DNA of 64,000 nucleotides from Paenibacillus oceani (GTDB taxonomy: Bacteria; Bacillota; Bacilli; Paenibacillales; NBRC-103111), in contig NZ_JACXJA010000003.1 of NCBI RefSeq assembly GCF_014705615.1, forward strand, positions 62,001-126,000, read 5' to 3'. Below the pieces are notes generated by a model. It had not been told where the DNA came from, made no database searches, and saw only the letters and a list, made by a program, of their open reading frames with translations. The position numbers and the translations under genes were made by a program. The first letter of the stretch is position 1. Each line of letters begins with the position of its first letter. Shown here one piece after another: positions 24,717 to 32,129 of this stretch.

Positions 24717-25580
24717 TCAATAAAAGTAACTTTTCCTGAAATTCGCCGGCGACACGCCCACGTACTTCTTGAACAGGCGGGAAAAATAAAACATATCGCC
24801 GTATCCGAGCATATCCGCGATCTCCTTGATCGTACGTTCCGTATTCAGCAACATATTTTTCGCTTCGGCCATTTTTAAACGGTGCACGTATTCGTTTAAA
24901 GGGTAGCCGGAATATTTTCTCACGTTCCGTTTCAAGGTCGAAAACGAAATATGATGCTTCTCGCACAGTTCTCTGGGATTAAAGGGACGGTATAAGGAAG
25001 CGGCGATGTCGTCCATCAATTTGATGATTTCTTCGTTTTTGTCGGCTCCTGGAGAAGTAGGGGCATTCACCATAAACTCGAACAGCAAAGCTTCCAGTAG
25101 CAGCGCAGCCCGGTCCGCGTTAATCGGAATGCCGCTCTCCATCAGCATAAAGATCCGCTCGATTTTGCTGTGCAGCGCATCGTCGAACTCGACCGTCTTG
25201 ACCGTCCCCGGCTCCAGAAGCCACGTATCCAGCCATTCCCGAATCCGCGGGCCTTGGATAGTGAAATAATATTCGTCCCAGCAGCCGCCCGGTTCCGGCC
25301 CGAAGTGAAAGACCGCATCCGGATAAAACAAAAACAAGCTGTTTTTCGCGACCGGCTGCTTCTCTCCGTCATTTACCCGATACGTACCCGATCCCCCGGC
25401 GATGAAGACGACCGCCCATTTATCGACAAAGCGGGCGTTGTGTCTAAAAAATGTTCGGCCGGGCAAGTGCCCTACGTCGAGAATGGTCAGCGATTTATGG
25501 TTTAATTTGCTCTTGTCCACTTTCAGATCGATAATCCGCATCGGCTTCAAACTGATCCTATAGTCCATATATCTTGTCAT
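24717..25580 (-). CDS. AraC family transcriptional regulator
   Basis: A 287-residue protein with an N-terminal cupin-like sensor (FRHNARFVDKWAVVFIAGGSG, FLFYPDAVFHFGP) and a C-terminal AraC domain (about 190-285) with helices FNPRELCEKHHISFSTLKR and IKEIADMLGYGDMFYFSRLF. The start at 25580 is preferred because AGAAGG lies 10 bases upstream; the in-frame ATG at 25589 is too close to it. It sits between two solute-binding lipoprotein genes and is a good candidate to control one or both in response to a sugar. Confidence 0.86.
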   Translation of the reverse strand: MTRYMDYRISLKPMRIIDLKVDKSKLNHKSLTILDVGHLPGRTFFRHNARFVDKWAVVFIAGGSGTYRVNDGEKQPVAKNSLFLFYPDAVFHFGPEPGGCWDEYYFTIQGPRIREWLDTWLLEPGTVKTVEFDDALHSKIERIFMLMESGIPINADRAALLLEALLFEFMVNAPTSPGADKNEEIIKLMDDIAASLYRPFNPRELCEKHHISFSTLKRNVRKYSGYPLNEYVHRLKMAEAKNMLLNTERTIKEIADMLGYGDMFYFSRLFKKYVGVSPANFRKSYFY

Positions 25581-25728
25581 GGCTTCCATTCCTTCTTTGC
25601 TCGGCAGGTGCTACTTTAAATATACAGCCTGCAGGTAATGCTGCATAGCCGGCACATACGTATGTTTAGAACGATGTTCTGAATTATGTATTAACAGAGA
25701 TTACGTTGAACTGAAGGGGGAGACAAGT

Positions 25729-27045
25729 TTGAAAGGAAACAAGATTTCCGTTTTGGCCATGACAATTGTATGCGCTTTACTAAGTGCCTCGTGCTCAAGC
25801 GGCAAGGAGCCGGCCGCGACCGGCGCCGATTCCGGAAGCAAAGCCGCTGAGCAGCAGCCGGTAACGTTAACCTTTTACACCCGCACCGTGCTGGATGATT
25901 TCGAGTTGTATGTGAACCGGTTCGTAAAGAAAAAGTTCCCCCACGTGACATTAAAAGTGGTCGAAAACAAACAGGGAACGCGTATTGAGGAACTGGTGGC
26001 GGCAGGCGATATCCCTGATATCATCTGGGAGGGCTTGACGAACATCGGAACACTGGTCGATCTGAAGGTGCCGGCTGACCTAACGCCGCTCGCGCAAAGG
26101 CACGGTTTCAAGTTCGACAGGTATGATTCGAAGATACTGGATACGATCAAGTCGTACGCACCCAAGGGTGAAATCTACTACCTTCCATATAACGTTTTAG
26201 CTTTTGCCCTGCATTACAACAAAGACATTTTCGACAAGTTCGGCGTTCCTTACCCGAAGGAAAATATGACTTGGAACGAAGCGATAGAGCTGGGGAAAAA
26301 GCTGAACCGCAGCGATGGCGGGCTTACCTATGTCGGGCTGCGCCCTCCGCTCGATATCAACCGGATGCAGAGCCAGCTGTCGCTCGCCTATGTGGACCCG
26401 GCAACCGAGAAAGCGGTCGTGCATACGGATAAGTGGAAAAAGCTGTTCGAGACGTTCAAATCCACGTACAGTACGCCGGGGCAGCCGGTAGTCAAATCGT
26501 TCTTCGAAGCGCGCGATGAGTTTCTGAACAAGCGTACTGTGGCAATGCTGCCGGATATTTTACTGCTTCAAAACTCCGAGATGCAGAAGTTGGAGAGTGA
26601 CGGATTCCGATGGGATTTCGTTACGTATCCGTCCTTCGAAGATAAACCGGGTATCGGTCCGGGCGTTTTCTCCGACGGGTTCGTGATCCCGAACGGCAGC
26701 AAAAATCAGGATCTGGCTTTCCAAATCGCCGCGTATTTAAGTACGGATCCGGAAGTACAGCTGGAGGCCGGTAAAAATGGGCGCTTGACGGCCACGAACG
26801 ACAAGAAGCTGCTGGAGCAGGCGTTTGCCAACAATCCGGCGGCGAAAGGGAAAAACGTGAAAAGCGTTGTCAGCCAAAACTACCCGGAGCCTTATGCGAC
26901 TTCCTCGTACCATACGGCTGCACGAGCTATTGTGAATGGTCGTCTGCTCGACTATGTCAACGCCAAAAGCGATGTCAACACGCTGCTTCAGCAGGCGGAG
27001 GAGCAAGTGAACAAAAAAGTCGGAGAAATGAAGGCAGCGAAGTAA
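25729..27045 (+). CDS. Extracellular solute-binding lipoprotein (family 1), paralogue of the 0.8 kb gene
   Basis: A 438-residue lipoprotein with a TTG start after GGGGGAG. The signal peptide ends in the lipobox LSASC (cysteine at about 22), followed by a long Ala/Gly/Ser linker. NKDIFDKFGVPYPKENMTWNEA and the C-terminal half match the lipoprotein at 801-2084, so the two are paralogues that may bind related glycans. It is divergent from the AraC regulator 148 bases upstream, and a secreted pectate-lyase-like protein is encoded downstream on the same strand, consistent with plant polysaccharide use. No permease genes accompany it. Confidence 0.86.
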   Translation: MKGNKISVLAMTIVCALLSASCSSGKEPAATGADSGSKAAEQQPVTLTFYTRTVLDDFELYVNRFVKKKFPHVTLKVVENKQGTRIEELVAAGDIPDIIWEGLTNIGTLVDLKVPADLTPLAQRHGFKFDRYDSKILDTIKSYAPKGEIYYLPYNVLAFALHYNKDIFDKFGVPYPKENMTWNEAIELGKKLNRSDGGLTYVGLRPPLDINRMQSQLSLAYVDPATEKAVVHTDKWKKLFETFKSTYSTPGQPVVKSFFEARDEFLNKRTVAMLPDILLLQNSEMQKLESDGFRWDFVTYPSFEDKPGIGPGVFSDGFVIPNGSKNQDLAFQIAAYLSTDPEVQLEAGKNGRLTATNDKKLLEQAFANNPAAKGKNVKSVVSQNYPEPYATSSYHTAARAIVNGRLLDYVNAKSDVNTLLQQAEEQVNKKVGEMKAAK

Positions 27046-27196
27046 CAAGAAGCTGCGGGAAAAGCCGCGCGCTCAGCATCCCGGTTTGTGTAACGCGCTG
27101 CATGGCGGCATCCGGTCCACTGCATGAACGAACGGACGTGATCGCCTGCAGCATACCAATAACGGCGGCAATGCCGTCGAATGGAGGATGACATGA

Positions 27197-29119
27197 ATGG
27201 GAAACGATCATGAAATCCGTGAAAAACGGCCTAAATCGGAATTAATGCCAGACGACAACAGATGCCGCGGCGAGGAGACGGCGAAGCCGCACAAGCGGAT
27301 CACCCGGCGAACGATGCTTGCTTCTCTCGGCATTACAAGCGCCGTCCTGGCGGCGGGCGGATTGAACCGGCTCGGAGGAGCCGGTACCGTCTCGGCGCAG
27401 TGGAGCGTGTACGGGAGTGGGGACGGCAGCGTCGACAAGAACGGCAAGACGAAGCCGAAAGAGCTGATGGCGCTCGATTATTGTATAGCCGTGACCCTAG
27501 CCGGGCTGCGAGCTATGACCGATCCGGACCCGTCGCGGATTTATTACGTGACGGATGCGGGACAGGAAGGTCCCTTTTATTACGATGCGGCGGATCTGAC
27601 GTCACCCGACAACAATGCGGGAACCGTGCTGGTCGGGGCGATGGGAGCGCGCTTTAAGCGGATTGTACAGGGCGAGGTTAACGTCCGCTGGTTCGGAGCG
27701 AAGGGAGACGGGCTAACGGATGATACAGCCAAGGTCCAGGCTGCGCTCGATACCGGGCTTGGCGTATACGTTCCCGAAGGCCGTTACCGGGTCAGCTCCA
27801 CTCTGATTATGCGGACTCCGGGACAGCAGATGCGCGGAGCGTCCAAGCAGGGAGCGACGATCTTCAACGATTCTACGGATACCAGACTGCTTTCAGTGGG
27901 AGACCCGGCCGTCAATCAGAATGGTATGGCGCCTTATAGCAGCATCAGGGATCTCGGGTTTGAGGGGAATGCTTCGACCGTCGCCGGAATAACGCTGTTC
28001 GGGAAACAGTCGGCGAACGCTACATGGAAGGACGCATCCAAAAATGTTTCCTTGTCGAACTTGGTTATTAACCATGTCGGGGCGGGGACGGCTCTTGAAG
28101 TATTTACATGGTCCAATACGATAACGGGACTGACCTTGTATACGGGAAACAAGGCAGGTATCGTTACGATGTGGGAGAGCAATGCCAACAACTGGTCCCA
28201 CCTGTACATTACGGGCTGCGCGCAGGAGTCGATTGTCGTTGGAGGCCAAGGGGTTACCCGCGGGAATTCCTTTACGAGCGTAGTCGTCCAGCAATCGGGA
28301 GGGCCGTCCGGAGCGATCGATATTCGCCAAGCGGAAAACGTGCTGCTGCAGGGCTTATATTCGGAAGCCAACAACCGTAAAGGAGCTCCGTGCGTCGTCA
28401 ACGTGCAGGATTCGGCCAGCGCGGTGTCCGTCCGGAACGTCAATCATCTGGGCGGCGGGGCGATCGTTGTACGCAATGCGGGAACGGGAACGATTATCGA
28501 AAACGTCGTTTCCTCCAACCTTACCGGCGCGATCGTTCAGGTTACCGGAACCAAGGCGGTGACTTTTACATCCGATGTGCGTTATATGGATGGCGTCGTG
28601 CCGAGGGGAGCGGTGTACGCCGATTTGTCTGCGAACAAGATGAGCTTGTTTTTCGACGGCCGCAAGCTTACGGCAGCGGAAATCATCATTGAAGGACATC
28701 TGCGTCCGTCGGACGATAATGTCCGGAATTTGGGCAGCAGCGCGAACAGGTGGGCGGCCGTCTACTCCTCGACCGGGGTCGTTACGACTTCGGACGGCAA
28801 GCTGAAGACGGACATTAGCGACGAAACGCTCGGACTCGAATTCGTCAACAAGTGGCGGCCTCGCGTATACAAACGAAGCGATAACGGAGACGCTCAGCTT
28901 CCCCATCACGGTTTTATCGCTCAAGAGTTCAAGGCTGTTCTGGATGAGTTCGGAGTGGAGCATGCCGCTTACGTGGAGGAGCCGCTTACAGATGAGGCGG
29001 GGCGCGATACCGGCACCGTCCGCTGCGGGCTTCGTTACGAGCAGTTAATCGCCCATTTGACGCTCGCTGTTCAGCAATTGTCGCAGCAGGTTCGGGAACT
29101 GAAAGCCGGCCAGTTGTAG
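27197..29119 (+). CDS. Secreted pectate-lyase-like beta-helix protein with C-terminal S74 chaperone domain
   Basis: A 640-residue protein. The N-terminus has a long basic n-region and a twin-arginine-like TRRTML motif (about residue 37) before a hydrophobic segment, suggesting Tat export. Residues about 155-480 form a right-handed beta-helix beginning with NVRWFGAKGDGLTDDTAKVQAAL, the pectate_lyase_3/tailspike hallmark. The C-terminus (about 525-640) is a peptidase S74/intramolecular chaperone domain: TTSDGKLKTDI with candidate self-cleavage at Ser532, then HGFIAQEF and a trimeric coiled coil (LTLAVQQLSQQVRELK). S74 domains are typical of phage tailspikes and endosialidases. No other phage gene is present. 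Substrate unknown. GGAGG lies 9 bases before the ATG. Confidence 0.82.
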   Translation: MGNDHEIREKRPKSELMPDDNRCRGEETAKPHKRITRRTMLASLGITSAVLAAGGLNRLGGAGTVSAQWSVYGSGDGSVDKNGKTKPKELMALDYCIAVTLAGLRAMTDPDPSRIYYVTDAGQEGPFYYDAADLTSPDNNAGTVLVGAMGARFKRIVQGEVNVRWFGAKGDGLTDDTAKVQAALDTGLGVYVPEGRYRVSSTLIMRTPGQQMRGASKQGATIFNDSTDTRLLSVGDPAVNQNGMAPYSSIRDLGFEGNASTVAGITLFGKQSANATWKDASKNVSLSNLVINHVGAGTALEVFTWSNTITGLTLYTGNKAGIVTMWESNANNWSHLYITGCAQESIVVGGQGVTRGNSFTSVVVQQSGGPSGAIDIRQAENVLLQGLYSEANNRKGAPCVVNVQDSASAVSVRNVNHLGGGAIVVRNAGTGTIIENVVSSNLTGAIVQVTGTKAVTFTSDVRYMDGVVPRGAVYADLSANKMSLFFDGRKLTAAEIIIEGHLRPSDDNVRNLGSSANRWAAVYSSTGVVTTSDGKLKTDISDETLGLEFVNKWRPRVYKRSDNGDAQLPHHGFIAQEFKAVLDEFGVEHAAYVEEPLTDEAGRDTGTVRCGLRYEQLIAHLTLAVQQLSQQVRELKAGQL

Positions 29120-29259
29120 CCGGTGCCGGCGGATTCTTCACGGGCTTCGAACTTCAGGAGAATCCGCCGAACCAGCGATGACAATCTGCTGACGATTACA
29201 GCTCGATACCATCCTGTTTGCATTGGAGAGCGATTATCTGAGCTTGAATCGGGCCAACT

Positions 29260-29535
29260 CTAGATTTCGCTGCTGTACACAATCGATTCGATCCGCTCCA
29301 CGCTGAGATGGAACATCTTCGCAAGCTGCTCCATGTTCATTCCGCTCCGGTACCGGCGTACGATGTCTCTGTTTCGCTCCCGCAGTTCCTCCCGGCTCCC
29401 GGTGGCGGAGCCCCAAGTTTTCCGCTCCGTACAGGGGATGTACAGATGTTTGCCCTGCACGTACTTTTGTATTTCCTTCACAAGGTGAGGGGGGAGCACT
29501 TCTTTGGCGTTTACGTATTTTTTGGGGTGGCTCAT
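29260..29535 (-). CDS. CD3324 family protein (Mor-like HTH)
   Basis: A 91-residue protein. VNAKEVLPPHLVKEIQKYVQ, GKHLYIP, SREELRERNRDIVRRYRSG and MEQLAKMFHLSVERIESIVY fit the CD3324 family of small Firmicute proteins whose C-terminal half is a helix-turn-helix like that of Mor-type activators. The ATG at 29535 overlaps the stop of the upstream acetyltransferase gene (ATGA), so it is translationally coupled to it; an upstream GTG at 29547 is less likely. Function is unproven: probably DNA-binding. Confidence 0.75.
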   Translation of the reverse strand: MSHPKKYVNAKEVLPPHLVKEIQKYVQGKHLYIPCTERKTWGSATGSREELRERNRDIVRRYRSGMNMEQLAKMFHLSVERIESIVYSSEI

Positions 29536-30431
29536 ACGTTCCGGCACATCCGGTTTTGAACTTCCGGCGCCTGAAAATCAAATCCTTCCGCGAACAGCTC
29601 GATCAAGCAATCGAAATCGCGGGAGGACACCCGGGCGCTGGCGAAAATAACGTCCAGCTGCTTCATTGAAGCGAGTACCGCTTGAATAAAACGTCGCTTT
29701 TGCGGACGAGGCAGACGGTACTCCGGCCGGAAATGAAACCCGACATTCCATGCGCCGAGCCCGTCATACGTTTTGCCGTCCTTTCGTTTGTCCTTAAACC
29801 GGCTCACGCGGTAGTAGGCGATCCCAAGAATCTTGCCGCTATCCGGATGTTTCAGTGTCAGATACACTTGGTCCGGCGCAGGCTTCTCGTAATTCTCCGT
29901 ATATTCGTCCGCCAAATATTCCTCGTTGTCTTCGAGCAGCATTCGGGCGATGTCCCCGATCTCGGATTCGGCTGCCGGGCCAATCCCCTTCGTATCGAGC
30001 TTCTCCGGAACCGACCATTCGTCTACTTCCATCTTGATCAGCGTGTGGTAAAACGGATCGGCCAAAAAGCCGTACTTCTCCCAAAACGTAATCTCCTCGT
30101 TGCGGATATGACCCGGCTCAAGCGAGATGAAACGTCCGATTCGGGAGCCTCCCTGCCGGCGGACCGACTCGATGCACAAATCCAGCAGCGGGGGCAACTC
30201 TTGCTCGTCTGCCGGATCGAAGCCGACCGAAAGCAGGCCGTTATTGGATGACTCCGACAAGTACACCCCGGCGAATGCTGTACATCGGCTTAGAGGAAGT
30301 TTCATTTCCTTTATCGGAGTAAATGGCTCCAAAAAATGAAATACCGGAAGTTTCGTTTCCGTTATTCCGGTGTAAAACTCCCGATTGCGCTCAGAAGATG
30401 CGAATAACGGAAGCAAAGCTTCTGCTATCAC
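29532..30431 (-). CDS. GNAT-type acetyltransferase with N-terminus replaced by a dispersed repeat
   Basis: The frame gives 299 residues. From about residue 52 it reads as a GNAT protein: FAGVYLSESSNNGLLSVGFD, then IGRFISLEPG, FWEKYGFLADP, and a second GNAT-like half (EYLADEYTENYEKPAPDQVY, YLTLKHPDSGKILGIAYYRV). The first 50 residues (for example FHFLEPFTPIKEMKLPL) are only the translation of the AAATA-CGGAA repeat cluster at 30290-30480, so the natural N-terminal strand and helices of the first domain are missing. There is no good start codon with a ribosome site at the junction. It may be a pseudogene or a shortened protein using the second domain. It is coupled to the CD3324 gene. Confidence 0.6.
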   Translation of the reverse strand: MIAEALLPLFASSERNREFYTGITETKLPVFHFLEPFTPIKEMKLPLSRCTAFAGVYLSESSNNGLLSVGFDPADEQELPPLLDLCIESVRRQGGSRIGRFISLEPGHIRNEEITFWEKYGFLADPFYHTLIKMEVDEWSVPEKLDTKGIGPAAESEIGDIARMLLEDNEEYLADEYTENYEKPAPDQVYLTLKHPDSGKILGIAYYRVSRFKDKRKDGKTYDGLGAWNVGFHFRPEYRLPRPQKRRFIQAVLASMKQLDVIFASARVSSRDFDCLIELFAEGFDFQAPEVQNRMCRNV

Positions 30432-30480
30432 CCTAAAAAGCGCTTCTATGGCGAAATAACGGAAGTGTTCCTTCCTTTAT
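30290..30480. repeat. Dispersed intergenic repeat cluster C (AAATA-CGGAA family)
   Basis: Alternating copies such as GGAAGTTTCATTTCC, GAAATACCGGAAG, TTTCCGTTATTCCGG, GAATAACGGAAGC and GAAATAACGGAAG. It overlaps the 5' end of the GNAT gene. From 30481 to 30960 no gene can be supported; a minus-strand frame with MNSKHSVQLAIDYMDVG around 30560-30810 looks partly coding but is not assignable. Confidence 0.6.
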
Positions 30481-30974
30481 CCCTGCGCTCCCCTATCCTT
30501 GTTGCCCCCTGAAATCCTTCATCCGCATCCCGGCATCATTGACTGCTCCCTGAAATCCCTTACCTGTAACTGATAGTCTCGACCGCAGTCTGACACATGA
30601 GAATAATAGACGGACCGACCCTGAGGTTCACCTCCCGCAGGCATGACCGCCCATCGTATCGCAGGGGGGGAATCAGCAGGCCTCCCGCATTCCCATACTC
30701 CATTCCGTTGGCCCGAATCCGTCTGGTTTGTTCTCCCATACGTTTCCTCCATCCAACATCCATATAATCGATCGCAAGCTGTACGGAATGTTTGGAATTC
30801 ATCTGGAACCTTCTTTTGGGAAACATTGAAAGGCTTGTGGGGTAATGATTAGAAACCAGCTGTAGCACATTTGGGATGGGATTTTTTCTACAGTGTATCA
30901 AAATTGTCCGGCCGATACGTGTAGTTTCTTATCAATAAGGAAAGTTGATTCCCTCCCAAGAGAAGGAAAACGTT

Positions 30975-31029
30975 CCTTTCTATTGAAATGGTTTACTTGT
31001 TGGCTGAACCGAGTTCAATAGAAGAAAGG
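30975..31029 (+). promoter_or_regulatory. Inverted repeat covering the ribosome site of the SGNH gene
   Basis: TTCTATTGAA (30978-30987) and TTCAATAGAA (31014-31023) are perfect 10-base inverted repeats, extended by CCTTTC and GAAAGG after a 3-base bulge. The 3' arm includes the AGAAAGGTG ribosome site of the gene at 31037, so folding of the mRNA would hide it. Confidence 0.45.
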
Positions 31030-31036
31030 TGATACG

Positions 31037-32053
31037 ATGAGGCTGGAGAGGCAGCTTGGAGAAACGGTCGTGATGGTAGGGGAGGAACCGCATAAACTGC
31101 GTTTCAGAGCTTTGGCTGAAGGCAGCCTGCATTTGCGGAGCAAGCTAAAAAGGGATGATCTCGATAACGTATCGTACATGGAAGGGGAGCATTATATCGT
31201 CGATTACGACGAGGGTACGATCCGACGGCAGCCGGGAAGTTCTATTCCGGACTGGAGCGAGCACTCGACTTATGGGAAAACGGAATTCAATCATAGCGAT
31301 TACGCCAATTACTCGAACCGGCGGTTTACGTTATACACCGACTACCAATATTTGCGGCCGGATGACGATTCTGAAGCCGAGTCGAGTCCTTCCATGCCGG
31401 GAGCCTTGTCCCTATTGTGTAAGAAGCTGGAGCAGGGGGAGGCGATTACGTATGTCGTGTTTGGGGACAGCATCAGTACCGGGGCTGAAGCCAGCGGGGA
31501 GTCGATGAAATATTATCATCTCTTTGCGGCAGCCGTCCGGGAGAGGTTCCCCGCAGCATCGATTCAGGTGCGTATGAAGGCGGTTGGGGGCGAGTCGAGC
31601 CAGGGCGGTTTGGAGCGGCTGTACCGGGATGTCCTAAGCGAGCGGCCGGACCTGGTTACGATCGGATACGGGATGAATGATCAAAACAGGCGAAGCGACG
31701 GAACTAACGCCGTTCCGCCGGAGCAATTCGGAAAGAATATTTCACGGATGATTGACGACATTCGGCAGCATACAAAGGCTTCTATTATTTTGATTACCCC
31801 TTGTTTGCCGAACCCGCATTGGAAATATGCGAGCTCCAATCCAACCGAATATGCCGAAGTCCTCCGGAAACTGGGTGCGGATAAACAGGTGGCGGTTGCC
31901 GATCTTCAGCAAATATGGCTGGAGGAATTGTCCGCTGGCAAAACGCCGGAAAGCTTGCTGCTTAACAATGTCAATCACCCGAACGATTATGGTCATCTGC
32001 TGTATGCCCGAGCTCTGGAACGGTTAATACCGGGTGAGTCTGATCTTAGCTAG
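31037..32053 (+). CDS. SGNH/GDSL-type esterase/lipase
   Basis: A 338-residue hydrolase. Residues 1-125 form an N-terminal beta-rich domain often seen before SGNH domains in carbohydrate esterases. The catalytic part has block I VFGDSIS (Ser at about 144), block II GGESSQGG (Gly), block III IGYGMND (Asn at about 214) and block V NHPNDYGH (Asp/His at about 316-319). No signal peptide is seen, so it acts in the cytoplasm or is exported unusually. It probably deacylates sugars or small esters. AGAAAGGTG precedes the ATG and lies within an inverted repeat. Confidence 0.86.
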   Translation: MRLERQLGETVVMVGEEPHKLRFRALAEGSLHLRSKLKRDDLDNVSYMEGEHYIVDYDEGTIRRQPGSSIPDWSEHSTYGKTEFNHSDYANYSNRRFTLYTDYQYLRPDDDSEAESSPSMPGALSLLCKKLEQGEAITYVVFGDSISTGAEASGESMKYYHLFAAAVRERFPAASIQVRMKAVGGESSQGGLERLYRDVLSERPDLVTIGYGMNDQNRRSDGTNAVPPEQFGKNISRMIDDIRQHTKASIILITPCLPNPHWKYASSNPTEYAEVLRKLGADKQVAVADLQQIWLEELSAGKTPESLLLNNVNHPNDYGHLLYARALERLIPGESDLS

Positions 32054-32078
32054 TACCCAGGAACTGCCCGGCGAGTGG

Positions 32079-32123
32079 AAAAAAACGCTGCGGCCCGCCC
32101 TCCTCCAGGAAAGCGCCGCAGCG
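32079..32123 (-). terminator. Terminator of the large exoprotein gene
   Basis: On the minus strand CGCTGCGGC and GCCGCAGCG (32086-32094 with 32115-32123) form a 9-bp stem with a 20-base loop, followed by seven Ts. It lies just past the stop of the gene ending at 32130, and also separates it from the convergent SGNH gene. Confidence 0.8.
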
Positions 32124-32129
32124 CGACAT

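Noticed and set aside
27197-29119. Prophage remnant because of the S74 domain
   Set aside because: No other phage structural, lysis or integration gene lies nearby; the gene has its own signal sequence and sits among sugar-uptake genes.
30519-30901. Small minus-strand protein (MNSKHSVQLAIDYMDVG…)
   Set aside because: Two overlapping frames each look partly coding but neither has a ribosome site or a recognisable family; left as unassigned.
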